Below, one piece after another: positions 29,669 to 41,860 of a stretch of 64,000 nucleotides of DNA. This DNA comes from Onchocerca volvulus. Its lineage: Eukaryota > Nematoda > Chromadorea > Rhabditida > Onchocercidae. Numbering within the stretch: position 1 is the first letter of the stretch; every line of letters begins with the position of its first letter. Below the pieces are notes generated by a model. That model did not search any database, was not told the origin of the DNA, and was given only the letters and a program-made list of their open reading frames with translations. Location: assembly GCA_000499405.2 (NCBI GenBank), contig HG738137.1, positions 13,075,661-13,139,660 on the forward strand, written 5' to 3'. Both the position numbers and the translations under genes were made by a program.

Positions 29669-31227
29669 AATTCTACGAAATTACGATTAATAGTTGCAAT
29701 ATTTAATTCTTATATCAATGAAAAAATGAAATTAAAATAAGAGAAAATATTTCAGATTTTTTCTTTTGCTCCCATTACAAATAGTTCACTTATATAATAC
29801 AATAATTCTATTTGATATGTCAGTAAATAAAAGTAGAATAATATAAAAATACACATACAAATAAACATGAGCACAGATATCTATAAACATTGCTTATAGC
29901 TTTCGAAATCCCCAAGAATTGCTCATTTTCCAATTGTTCATTCTTGAAAATTAAATGAAAGATATGAAAAATCCGCTGCAAGAAAAAATGCCTATTAGAG
30001 AAATACATGAAATTTTGGAGGTATTTGTTAATAGATTATTTTATGCAAAGTTTTTGTCAACACCATCAGATAGCGATACAGTAAACTAAATGCAAAAAAA
30101 AATTGTTGAAAAAGAAAATCAAAAAAATTATAAACGAAAAAAATTTATTTCAAATTACATTTTTCTTTTCCTTTATGGCGTTCTTTCTTTTTCCAATCGT
30201 TTTTATATCATGCATACTTCTGAAATATTTTCAACAAGCAATGATCCATCGATTAGTATTGTTTGATTAGTATTGTTTGATTTGTATTGAAACTATTATA
30301 TTATGATTACCTAAATTGTTTGATTCTTAGTATATTTTATACTATTGCATATTCTGCCATATATAATTTTTAAATTTTATAACAGACATAATTTTAAAAA
30401 TCTCTTCGGTTTTCTGAAATTTCTGTTTTCTGCAACTTTTTCGGAAATAGAACAACTGAATAATGTAAAGTTTAATTCCTTTTTCTTTTGTTTTTTTGTT
30501 GAAAATAAATTATTCAAAGTTTTGGATAGAGTAATGACATAGTTCGGGAAAAAGCAGGATATTGGTGTAGTCTGCTCGATTCGAGTAAATATTGATGTAA
30601 TGTCACTCAGTTATGATCAGACGAAATCTTATATTTGTATTGATTGTAAAGAACAAATATTTTTTTAGAGTGAAGAATATTTAAGTGAAATTTAGCAAGT
30701 TAAAATTGGATGATTATCTGTCAATTTATTTTTAGTGAATAAATTAAAACTGTTCGTTTGTGATTTAAAAATTTATTAAAACTAAAAATTAGCAACGGTC
30801 ATATAAGTAAATAAAAAGAAAAACAAAAAATAAAAGAAAAAATAGTAAAAAAATTTCTAAATAGAATTGAACTGTTTAGACGTTGCGCCATCTGTTGATA
30901 AGAAAAAGAAATTATCTTGCAATAGATGAATATAATTTTTATTCTTTTGTTTATATCTGAAATAATTATTATTTGCTAATAGTTATGTGTTTGCACACTA
31001 CGAATTAATAAATTGACTGATGCAATTATTCGCAGAATTGCAGTTTAATTAATTATTTTTAAATTTAAAAAGCTTTAAATGCTTTTTAAAGATACACACG
31101 ACTAGTAGTTTAATTTATTTGTGATATATCCGACAAAAATCTGAAAATTTTTTTATGTTAAGTAAGCATGTAAGGAAACCGGAAAAAATTCTCAGCCAAA
31201 GAAATACAATCCTATCTTTTCATAAAG
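29669..31227. other. Unit 2 non-coding downstream of copy 2
   Basis: Paralogous to 22544-24341 but with the exon 1 region of the 41-residue ORF deleted (about 23700-24085 is missing after 30960). The ORFs at 29820 and 30345 are shadows in AT-rich DNA. Confidence 0.5.
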
Positions 31228-31345
31228 GAAACTGAATCTCAATCACGGCTCGAATATGAATCATTTATTTGTACTGACATAAATCAAGCCTATTATCTGA
31301 ATTATAAATGTAATAGTTCGAAACTTCATTTACAAAAAACATGAA
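31228..31345 (+). pseudogene. Unit 2 copy of the 41-residue ORF, exon 2 only
   Basis: ETESQSRLEYESFICTDINQ, then AYYLNYKCNSSKL and LQKT, stop, in the same frame as 24342-24458. The partner exon with the ATG is deleted, so it cannot be made as in unit 1. Confidence 0.4.
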
Positions 31346-31606
31346 AGGTCGTACCAGGAATTTTCCATTTCGATTACGACATATTATGACAGTATTTCAT
31401 AAAACTTTTTCTCATTTTTTTCAATTTTTTTTTTTTTTGCACTCAGAAATCTTTCAATATCTGCCAAAATCTGTACATAATGTAGTTCTTTCATCAACTT
31501 ATTTTTAAACCTAATGAATCCCTTCATTCTTCCATATCATTGATTCTTCCAAATTTTTCCGCATCACTAATAAATAATTAAGAAATCAAAAAAAAAATTT
31601 TTTTAC

Positions 31607-31837
31607 ATGCAATTTGAAGAAAAAAATGGAATCATTAATGAAAAAATAGTAAAAAGTTGTTCAGAAGATGAATTTAAACATTATTTTAAAAATGATTTTT
31701 TCCTTGTTTACAACAAAATTATAATGATTCTAATAGAGCATAGTAATGACATCTCATTTCCACCTATTATTTTTGAATATTCATTCCGTGATGTAAGAAA
31801 TTTTTTTTCTTTCTTGTTTTATTTTTTTACAAAGTAA
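31607..31837 (+). other. Exon-like ORF, unit 2 (NGIINEKIVKS)
   Basis: A 76-residue open frame homologous to 24712-24834 and longer. It is charged, with KSCSEDEFKHYFKNDF and then a hydrophobic piece. A good GTAAGA donor follows FRD at about 31792. The acceptor ATGCAG of unit 1 reads ATGCAA here. It is an exon remnant of unknown gene. Confidence 0.35.
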
Positions 31838-32370
31838 TTACAAAAAAGCCACTTAAATCATGACTTTTTCTGAAAAGTTCGTCATGTATGTTATACTTTA
31901 CAAATGAAAGGAAAACAGATAAAAATTGTTTTACGGATCGTCCAATACACTTTTTCTCGAATATTTGAAATATTTCATGATGGCAAACTTCCCAACAAGA
32001 TATTTCGCTGAAAGTGATGCTGCAACGGAAAAAAAACTACAAATGATAAGTAAAAAATGAAAGGAGGAATATTCTTAACTTTTCTATCATTCATCTCTAT
32101 TAAACGAAGCGATCTTATGAAGCAGATTATTTATTTCAGTTCGCAAATTCTTTCATTTTTTTTTGTGATGAAATGTTTAATCTTATCTAGAATTAGGCAA
32201 ATATCTTTTCCCAACTGCCTTTTATCATAATAGCAATATTTACAACTTTTAATTTTAGTATAAAAGTATCCAATTGAAGATTTATTGATATTTTATTTTA
32301 ATCCCTTGAATTAAGGATCTAAATAATAATATACTTCATACAATCTTTCTAAATTAATAATGGAAGGGTG

Positions 32371-32574
32371 ATGTTGAACGGTTGCTTTTTACCGAATCAT
32401 GATATTTTCGAACGATCAAATTTCCAGCCAGCCATCAGTTTTGAATCAAAATTACTGAAAGCTATCCATCAATTCATCACATCATTCTTCACTCAACCTT
32501 TCTGTCATAAGATTGTCAACAATACGACCGGTGCAGGTACCTTTATCAATTTGTTAATACGATCGGTCGCATGA
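32371..32574 (+). CDS. IHQFITSFF repeat ORF/exon, unit 2
   Basis: Nearly identical to 25412-25600. The exon begins at 32428 after TTTCCAG. The ending differs through a small insertion (GAGTFINLLIRSVA against GANPLSIC), so the reading frame after NNTTGA is not conserved. That frame change argues that the DNA conservation may not be for protein. Confidence 0.35.
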   Translation: MLNGCFLPNHDIFERSNFQPAISFESKLLKAIHQFITSFFTQPFCHKIVNNTTGAGTFINLLIRSVA

Positions 32575-33973
32575 TCAATCTATCAGTTTCATTTATTCTA
32601 AACAACCGCAAAAATCAGCTTTTGAAGTAAATTGAGGTGGTTAAGAACATTTTAAATTTCAATTGGCTTATTGCCCATCACTTTCATGATTAAAGAATAC
32701 AAAATGCATTGAACATATAATGAAATGCAAATAAATTAAAATAGAAATGCAAATAAATTTAGAAGCACAATATATAGTTAATATAAAATACTACTACTGA
32801 TTTCCTAAAAAAATCAATATCTATATTTTATATTCTTCTTCCTAAAAAAGTTTTCCAATTTTTTATTGTGCAATTATGTAATCAATTTCATAAAGAAAAA
32901 GTTGATCAACAAGACTAACAAATACTATGCAAAATTCATAACTTCTAAGAATTTTTTTTTCGATACTATTTTGCAGCTGTAATTTTGCTTCACGGAAACT
33001 TTTTATCTGAAACAAATTGAGTAAATTTTGATTGATTGCCTAGTAATTGTTTTCTTCGTCTGTTTTGAAATAAATTAAACGAAAATTTTTGATTAATTTC
33101 GTTTTGACCTATACCAATAAAACAATCGTTTTGAATTGTTCATTTACGCCATAAACATGTTTTTCATTCGTTTCAATATTTGGCATAGCCTTCTCTAGAA
33201 AATTTTAGATGAAAAGAAAAGGGTTTTAATGTTTAAATAATTTTATGATAAGTGATATGATTGATGAAAATACAATAATTTTATGATTAATATAACTGAT
33301 AAAATATCGCCTAACAACACAGCAGTAAAGCAGTAAACAAGATTTGAAATAAACGATTCCAGATATGAAGAAATAGATTAAAAAAAGATTTAAAAGGCAA
33401 CAATTAGAAAGATAAAAAATTGCATTCATGGGTCGCGTATGCCAATGAAATGATGTAAAGTGAAATATTTATGATGTAGTTTATGACATTGATATGATAA
33501 ATAATGCAACATTCAGTAAAATGGAGACTAATATCGACTGATATATGAAGTATTTCATTCAAATTTTTTGCTTTAACAAATCCTTAAAACTGAGGAATTT
33601 TATAGAGCAAATGCAATGGGCTTTTTTTATCCAATCTCAACCCTAAACTATTTCTAATATTTAACTGATCACTTAAATAAACATTATGAAAATTCCAAGG
33701 CTTAAAAAGACTATAAAATAATGTTTCGTTGATTGATTGTACCTATCACAATCAGTTAGTGTTGCAATATTATTTAAAAAGATCTCCACTGAAAACAATT
33801 TTCTTTGTAATTTGAAAGACTCAAAACGATATTTACAATTCTTTCATTTAACTGATCAATCATTTTACAGTAATTATGAACAGTTTGACTAGTTACATTT
33901 TACAAACAACAAGACAATTTTTTTTCTCGATATTAGTTGACAATATTCACTTGCCGTAGAAGTTTTTCGATGT
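32575..33973. other. End of unit 2, non-coding
   Basis: Duplicated segments shared with 25640-26830, 51400-51900 and 62400-63250. No gene is seen. Confidence 0.5.
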
Positions 33974-34189
33974 TTGGCATGGACGAATAGGTTTTATTGG
34001 TTGTCGATGTTTAAAATAGAAAATTATCTGAAAATATCAGTAATGGAATCAATTGCTAGATTCTTCGTTATTCGAAGACTGCTCCTCCTCGAATCATTTT
34101 TGAGCGATCTTTTCGATCTGATCGTACTGCTTGTTGTGATCGTTTTATTAGCACTGATTATTCTGATTCGTTCTAATCCAAATGAATAA
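33974..34189 (+). CDS. Small single-pass membrane protein ORF, unknown
   Basis: 71 residues. A basic stretch (RFFVIRRLLLLESF) is followed by an aspartate pair (SDLFDLI) and one strong hydrophobic helix (VLLVVIVLLALIILI), ending in RSNPNE. A start at Met24 would leave a 48-residue form. A paralogue at about 40090-40317 keeps LDLIEVFVLIISFVLIVLVL and a similar end, but with a frameshift. The 63.2-63.4 kb copy keeps only upstream DNA. The low-complexity helix means the ORF could be chance. Confidence 0.35.
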   Translation: MAWTNRFYWLSMFKIENYLKISVMESIARFFVIRRLLLLESFLSDLFDLIVLLVVIVLLALIILIRSNPNE

Positions 34190-37100
34190 TCTTAACCCTT
34201 TAAATAGTATGAGATTGTTTATTACGGTCAATTTCAATCAATTTACAACATATTAGCACAGAAGTCAAAAGCTCGGTTTTCCAAAATATTTTTACAGTAC
34301 GAAAATTTCTTTGATTATTTCGTCATATTTATAATTTCTATAATTATTTCCATTTTTTCGACACCACTGTCTCTCGGACATACATTAAGCGACAGATGAA
34401 TGTCGTTTTATAGCCAACAATTATGGTGACATTTTGTACTTTTGTAGACTATCCGTAAATATCTAACTTATTTTCCCTGTAATTTTTGTTATGCTAATTT
34501 CTTAAATGTAAATGAAACAAATGAATTCTATCGACTTCTTTTGTTTATTTGATTTTAGCAATTTCTGTATTATTCAAAGTCAATGTTTGCATGAAATTAT
34601 AAAAAAAATATTGCCGAAAGATCATATATGTAAAGTAAATTGCACAATCTGTTCAAGATAACTTCAATATAAAAATATCCGAGCTTTCGGATTATGAATT
34701 CAATTAAAGTATAATTTTGATACTTCTTTTATCAATAAACAAATTGATTTATTGACAAGAGAAATGAGCCATAAAATAATACAAAACTAATTATAGATGA
34801 TACGCAAAGCTTCAACTTGTGTTCGACAAGACATGAGTTTGAATAAAATGTCGAACGAATCGAACATTCAGCCTGTTTGATCCCCATTAAATTAGTTAGT
34901 GGAAAATTTTTGCGGCCAGAATTGGAAATTTAAATATTTAAGAAATTTTTACAAAATAAAAACACTTGTAAAATGATACTCGACTATGATATACGTATAA
35001 TATGCTATTTTACTTCGAGTAATATATATGCCATAATTCAAGATATCTCAGGCTTTTCTAGTTGCTGGTTGCAATTCAATATAGTGAAACAAGTTGAGAA
35101 AGTGAACGAAAAGCATGCTATGATTACGAATTTGTTTGGTTTTTCTGTATTAAAGCATTGAAATCCAAATAGAGCACAAATTTATTACTCATTTTTCTAT
35201 GAAAGTTTTGAATAGAAAACTTTTGAAAAAAATTGAATAAGCAACTCAATAGATTTCATAAATTGTTCGGAAAAAATAAATTTATTAATACGTGATAATT
35301 AAGACAAAACATATCATATTACTATTATAAAAAATTGAAAATGGATATTCATTTTCAGTTTTTTTTTTCTTAAAATAGAACATTCATTTTCATTTTTTTA
35401 TAATCGCGATCTAATCGATTTCACCTTAATCATCAGATATTAACAAATGTAAAGAAATCATTTGTGTTTTAATTTAAACAACAGCTTGCATTGTTTAGCA
35501 ACATTTCTCGTATTCATAAGTTATTTTCATGAACACTGTTTGCCAAGAGTATTGTTCCCAAAATTTTTGGTCAATTAATCCCTATCGTTTTTTTTTTTTT
35601 TCAAGTTCAACTTAGTAATTTTTAATTATTTCTTTTTTTTTCCTTGACGCTATAGATATAGTAATGATTGCTGTAACAATTTCAGCACTAACCATCACTC
35701 TTTGGTGAAATAATCAAAGATTCGATGTTTCTTCTCACACTTAACTCTTTTAAAATCGATAATAAGAAACTTCTTTGTGAATCTGAATCATTATCGTAAA
35801 CCTAAAAAAAAACGAAATTTACATTTACTTATATCTCACATTTAATCCATATTCTACTCATTTGATTATCTAACTGATATTTCCAAATCATGCTTCTGAT
35901 CTTTTTTTAAAAGAATTTAATAAATTTGTTTCAATAAAATGCACGTTGAACATTGACTTAGATTTGCTTTGCTCTAAAATAAATCAACCAAGTTGACGTT
36001 GTCCATGGATGGAAAATTAATGAATACAATAAACGCAAAATTTTTGAAAAACATGGTTTAAAGGTCAGTTGTTTGATAATGTATTATGATTAATATAGAA
36101 ATGAAATACAGAAATGATATAAATGAGTTTCCCCTCACAAAAGATTAATATTATGTTCCGTATACATTAAAATAGTTGTTTTTATTATTCATATCATCTG
36201 ATTAAAGGTCAAATTAATTCTTTGTTCTCTAAGTTGCAAATTTCATCAAGAAAATGTAAACATTTATTATGTAATAATTATATATCATCAATTGTAATGT
36301 TATCTTCTTTTTTTTTTCGTACAAAAAAATATATATGTATAAAAAAAACTTTATTTTGATAGAAGTAACTGTGTAAGGAAAATGTTACTCATATTGGTGA
36401 TTGACCGGATGGAAATGTTGATAATATGATATTTTTGAAAATTCTAAGGGATTTATACATTGTTTTGAAAGTCTTCATTGATTGATATTTTTTTCTTTTC
36501 TCAGTTTGTATATGAGTCCTTAACTTTTTTCTTTCGAAATCTTTTGTTGAGAAATTAATTGTGGATTAAATAATTGGCCATGTTTTTATCATTTGATGTA
36601 TTTATTGTCGAAATAAATACAATGTTTGTACGACTGTGCAAGTGATACATGTACAAGGAAGTAAACTTGAAATATTATGCTTGAAAAAAGAAAAATGTTC
36701 GAAAAATGCTATATTTGAAAAAAGCAAATTTAATTACTACATAACGTTTGTTGAAAAATAGTTTTTAATGTCATCATTCTACTAACCGTTTCCATCGAAT
36801 GTATTTTCTTCCCAATATTTATTTTTACCGGAAAAAAGTTTTCTTCTTCCTTCGTTTTTTTGAAAAAGGAAACTGCAATCTTGGAACCTCTAGTAATGTA
36901 ATCGTTGGGAAATTCATCAAATACTGACTTTTTATTAGTTGCCGTATAAAATCCATTCAAATTAATTTTGCATCATGAACATTTAATGCATACGCTATTA
37001 AATTTCAAATTGACTGAATTCTCAAGTAATTCATTCCAAAACGAAGAAAAGTTTGCATATTCCACCTTTATTTCGTCTAATCTTTTGCATCTTCGTAGTT

Positions 37101-37221
37101 AGTTTATTAAATCAATAAAGCGGAGTAATTTAAACATTATTTGAAACAGTAATTGGAGAAAACATTCCTTTCAAGTACTTCACCATAGTAAAACATGGAA
37201 CGAACTGAAATGCAATGCAAT
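34190..37221. other. Spacer between units 2 and 3
   Basis: AT-rich duplicated DNA. About 34200-35280 matches 40320-41480. About 35700-36080 matches 45740-45900 (plus) and about 61980-62170 (minus). Unit 3 begins near 36440. The 34973-35161 ORF corresponds to the Cys-containing remnant at 41275. No gene is seen with confidence. Confidence 0.5.
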
Positions 37222-37224
37222 CAA

Positions 37225-37360
37225 GCTGTAATGGAACAAAACGGGTTCAGACGCATGATTTTTGCAGAAGGTTATGGTAAAAATCTAATATATAAAGTAG
37301 TGAAGTTGGAAAATTCGTTATAAGCAGGTGGTTGGTACTCATTCTCCTCAACTGTTATCA
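37225..37360 (+). promoter_or_regulatory. Conserved upstream block with TATA box, unit 3
   Basis: GGAACAAAACGGGTTCAGA, then CTAATATATAAAGTAGTGAA, then GTTGGAAAATTC, then AAGCAGG and GGTACTC. The TATA is intact (about 37288-37298). It lies about 1.46 kb upstream of copy 3. Confidence 0.6.
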
Positions 37361-38757
37361 ACTCATTCTATAATTTTTTTATATCAAGGACATATCATCG
37401 ATGATCACTCTCAATCAAATTGATCTATATGTATTGTGCTAATCTCATTCACGTAAAACCTAATATCTGCAACTTCGATGTTCAATCTTTCTGTAAATTA
37501 TTTGAAAACATAAAATCGTTCAAAATGTTATTCAAGTGATCACCTAAGCAATGATATTCTGATATATTAAATGGATAATGTTGAGGAAAGGACCAACAAT
37601 TGTCAAAATGTTACAAGTTTTTTCAGCATGACCCGTTAAGTGATGGAAGTTTTGGTCGTTTTATTCGCAATTATTATTTATTTAAAAATTCTCGCGAAAT
37701 TTTCGCAATTTTTCATACGTAGAAATTTAGCTTTTTGAACGAAATTTAACCTTAAAATGGTGAGAAATAGGAAGGAAGCGGAGATTTAAAATAATTTTGT
37801 TCAGTGATTTGTCGTAATGCTACTTACTTCAACTTTATTAAATTTAACCAAGTAAGTTCATTGTATAGATATACAGAACAATAAATTTCAAACAGAAATA
37901 CTTTTTAATATATTAAATCGTTGATGTCTTTTGCCAATATCGACTTGAATTTCGACCTGAATTTTGAATTTTCAGAATGATTTGTTCGCTAAACTCATCC
38001 AATTCAGTTTTCTTCATCCCTCTGGGAACATCAAACCTTTTCTCTTGAACGGCATTAAAATGATCATGAAATTTACGTAGAAAAGTTACGTATATTTTCC
38101 ATCTTCAACTTTTTTTCATAAATCATCACCGAACATTTTTTTTTTTTTTCAGACATATTAGAATATTTTTTTTTAACATAATAGAATTATTATTCAATAA
38201 AAAATATAAATGAAAAATATATTGCCTGATATTTTGTACAATTCCAAATGATCATGTCAAAATGTTGTGATTCAGAAATACCGATACACAAAATACGTTA
38301 TACATATGCTAATGTTTCAACGCTAATAAGTTGCAATTTAGGTTCGATTCATTTTCAAATATTTATTTTCCTTTTTATAATGTATGCATGAAAACCTGAA
38401 ATTTAATAGTTTCAGTTTAAAAAAAAAAAAGAAATGAAACGAGTTGATTACTTCTCAATTTGTTAAAAGGAATATATAATGTTGATAACAGCTTTTCTAT
38501 TTCATTTGATTCAACAAATTCTTATTATAAATTAATTTCCTCTTGAATATATCTACTAGTGACATGATATTTTTATCAGTTGAAAAATTTTCAAATCTCT
38601 TGAAAAAAATGAATTTGATATTTTGCCATGTGGATTCGCATGATTAGCATTGATATTGGTAGCGAATCATTATTTCATGACATTTCTTACTTTCTACTTA
38701 GCGAAGTGATCGACGAAAAAATTGCGATTCAGGACAATTTACAAATATTTCACGATA
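37361..38757. other. Unit 3 non-coding before copy 3
   Basis: No gene is seen. The ORF at 38628-38819 is an out-of-frame shadow of copy 3 and its upstream flank. Confidence 0.5.
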
Positions 38758-39358
38758 ATGAGATTCAAGTGGATTGCATTACTGTTGTTGTTGGTGGTGC
38801 TACCAGTAATGATAGCTGACATCGATATTTCAATGAAAAATAATAATTCCTTAATAACTGTCAAGGAACAAGTCTCACTCAGAATTCATCGGTTTAAACG
38901 ACAATGTGGCTGTGGTTGCTGTGCTGCTCCTTCTGTAATAGCTGTTTGTTGCAAAGGAGTAGGACAAAAAGAAATGTTCAGGAATTGGTGGTTGCATGTT
39001 AGTTTATTCTTTATATATTTCTTATATTTCCATTTGATTAAAAAATTTTGCTTAAAAAAAAATCCAAAAAAGACAAAAGAAGATAATTTTTTGCCAACAA
39101 TTCAATTAATAATTCTATCAACATTGCGTAAGTTAAAAAATATTGTGGATAAAATTTTTTATTTCTTGCTAGAACACATTCACCAAAACAATAAACACCG
39201 GCAGTACTAGAAAAAGGTGAAAAGAGATGAAAAAATTAAAGAATAAGGAATTGCAAAAAATGATAAAATGATCAATTAAAATAACAGAAGATAAATTTTA
39301 GATACCGTTATTGCTGCTGCCGACATCAATATCGTGGATTAAAGCACTATTCTTTTGA
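38758..39358 (+). CDS. Small secreted protein family, copy 3 (Cys/Gly type)
   Basis: Exon 1 is 38758-38997 and exon 2 is 39302-39358, joined to 98 residues. The signal peptide (MRFKWIALLLLLVVLPVMIA) is followed by a pro-region, then RFKRQ (45-49), a compact core with CGCGCC and AVCC (six Cys), then GQKEMFRNWWLH and the tail IPLLLLPTSISWIKALFF. The layout fits a secreted, furin-type-processed peptide or one held by its hydrophobic tail. The acceptor just before the ATG reads TTCACG instead of TTTCAGG, so the site used in the other copies is lost. GATTCAG at 38725-38731 could replace it. An alternative start at 38722 would spoil the signal peptide. Confidence 0.7.
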
Positions 39359-40090
39359 AATCCTACGAAATCGGCATTCAAAATTACAGTAATTCACTCA
39401 TATATTAATGAAATCATAAAACTAAAATACTGCGAAAACATTTCAGATTTTAATCTTTTTGTTTTTTTTTTTTTGTTTTTTACAAATGGCTTATTTACAC
39501 AATACATGAAATTGATTCAATCTGTTAATGATATAAAAATACAAACAACACAACGATATGTAAAATGTACGTATAAATACAGATAAATATAAATATAAAA
39601 GCATTGCTTACGCCTTCAAAATTTCTTAATTATTCATTGCTAAATTGTTCATTTTTGAGAATTAAAGAGTCATCATAAAAGATTCATTACAAGAAAAAAT
39701 GATGGTTAGAAAATAAATAAATGGAATTTGAAAAATAAATGATAATAGATTGTTTTATCTTCAGTTTTATTTTTATTATTCAGTTAATGAATTTGTCAGA
39801 ACCATCAAATAGCGATATGGTAAACTAAATGCAAAAGAATTGCTAAATATCAAAAAATCAAAAAATACAAATATGAAAGGGAAAATACATACTTTTTTCT
39901 TCCTCTTTTCCACATTTTTTCGCCATCATTTTTTTTCTGTGTCAGGATTAATTCTGAAATATTTTCAATGAGCAATTTGTCGTAAAAGTCTCTCGATGCT
40001 TGACACAAACGAATAGTTCACCAAGACTCATTCTTCGTGCACATTATAAAACAGACAGTTTTGCAGAAATATCCGGATAGAGTTAATCTT
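39359..40090. other. Unit 3 downstream, non-coding
   Basis: AT-rich with T tracts. Parts match 22544-23000 and the minus-strand units at 48.1-48.3 and 58.4-58.7 kb. No gene is seen. Confidence 0.5.
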
Positions 40091-40317
40091 TACATTGTTT
40101 TTCTTCATTTTTCTAATCAGAAGACTGCTTCTGAAATCTTCTTCCAGAGTTTCTTTGAGTGGTGAACTGATCGTTTGAAAGACTATTCTTCAAATGTGCT
40201 CGATCTGATTGAGGTTTTCGTTCTGATCATATCATTTGTACTAATTGTACTCGTTCTAAAAGTTTCTTCCCTGGTGAAAATTTCTGCTCATTCTAATGGT
40301 TATGATCCAAATGGATG
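40091..40317 (+). pseudogene. Paralogue of the small membrane ORF, frameshifted
   Basis: It starts like 34060 (RRLLL) then shifts frame. LDLIEVFVLIISFVLIVLVL and a tail ending YDPNG match the DLI-helix-NPNE end of 33974-34189. It has no continuous ORF. Confidence 0.4.
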
Positions 40318-41274
40318 ATTTTAGCTCTTTAAATGGTGCGCGTTTGTTTACTACATATCAAATCTAGCACAATTTACAACATGTTAAATTATAGAATAAT
40401 GGAAGTTAGTTTATAAAATGTTAACTTTGTACAAAGAGAGTTTCTTTATGCCGTCTCGCCATGGCACAACACAATTTAAAATTATTTTAAAATAACAAAA
40501 AGATCAAAAAATTCGTTATATCAACATATTTCCATAATACAAAGATTCATTGGTTATTTCGTCATATCTGTAATTTATAAAATTATTCCGGTCTTTTGAA
40601 TTCCATTGTCACTCGATGCACATCGAGCGACGGATGAAATGCTGCCGTTATTTGGTCCAACAATTGTTTTGATATTTCCACTTTTATAGACTGTCCACAG
40701 ATCTTTAATTTGTTGCAAAGTAGATGCTACATCTTAAATATAAATGAAACAGATGAATTATGGATTTCCTCTATCTATTTAATTTTAACATAATTATGTA
40801 ATTCAAAGTCATATTTTCATAAAGCTACTGAAAAAATATAGCCGAAAAATCATGTATGCCAAAATAAGTTGTACAACATATATTCAAGATAATACAAATA
40901 TCAGAATTTTTGGCATTTTAAATTTAAAATTAGGAATGCAATTTTGCATTAAACTGATAAACAAATTAATTTGTTGATAAAAGAAATGAGCCATAAAACA
41001 GTTCGAACCATCATAATGCATGATGTACAGGAGAAAACAAAGTTCCAACTTGAACTGATAAGATATGAGTTTGAGTAGAATATCGAACAATTCGAAATTC
41101 AAACTGGCAGATCCGCTAAATTTGTTAATGGAGATATTTTTTATTCTATATTGGAGATTTGGATATTAATTTAAGAAATTTTTCCAAAATGATGAATATT
41201 CTTTCAAAATAAAATTCGAGTTTTATTTGCATACCATGTGCTGCTTTACTTCGAGTAATATAGCATCATCATTC

Positions 41275-41401
41275 AAGATATTCCAGTCTTGTTAGTTGAT
41301 GGTTACAGTTTCGATTGCGGTAAATTAAGTTGTAAAGGTAAACGAAAAGCATGTCAGTGTTATGGATTTGTTTCACATTTCCATATTATCTTAAATTAGA
41401 G
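41275..41401 (+). other. Cysteine-containing exon remnant
   Basis: After an ATATTCCAG acceptor comes an open stretch to TAG: LLVDGYSFDCGKLSC, then KGKRKACQCYGFVSHFHIIL. The four Cys are spaced C-x4-C-x6-C-x-C, as in a small disulphide-rich peptide. The unit 2 counterpart (about 35050-35150) keeps only ERKACYDYEFV and has stops. It could be the terminal exon of a lost secreted gene. There is no supporting upstream exon. Confidence 0.3.
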
Positions 41402-41860
41402 TCCAATTTTTTTATTCATATTTTATGAAAAGCTGTGGACAGAAAGACTGTTTACAAAAAAAATCTAGGTTAATAACTCAAAAAATTATACAAATTATCT
41501 AAGAAAAATGTTTAAAACATAATATTCTATCTTGACATTTATTATTATCTGACCATTAAGGGACATAAAAACTCAAGACAATAGCAATCATTATTATTTC
41601 ATTCATCAATTTGTTTTGAGTGAAAAAAATTCTGGCATTTATCAGAAATTCAGTCGTCTTCTAATCCATCGATATGAAATTATCATTCACAAAATTATAT
41701 AAATAAAAATGTAAATGTTCTCTATTACAATGATAAATCTCTGGAAGTTCTCCACCGATTGTTCTCAAATTCTGATTGAACCTTATATTCGAATAGATCT
41801 TTTTTATATAGAAATACTTTTTTCTACGTGTCACGTCTGTGACAATTAAAAGTAAATGAG
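41402..41860. other. Flank of the Helitron, non-coding
   Basis: A TGTCAC-GTCT-GTGACA hairpin lies at 41829-41844. No gene is seen. Confidence 0.5.

Noticed and set aside
38628..38819. 63-residue ORF overlapping the start of copy 3, and its parallel at 48918-49109
   Set aside because: Out-of-frame shadows of the conserved signal-peptide region and flank.
41829..41844. TGTCAC-GTCT-GTGACA hairpin as the Helitron 3' end
   Set aside because: The bases after it on minus read CGTAG, not CTRR, so it does not meet the terminal rule.
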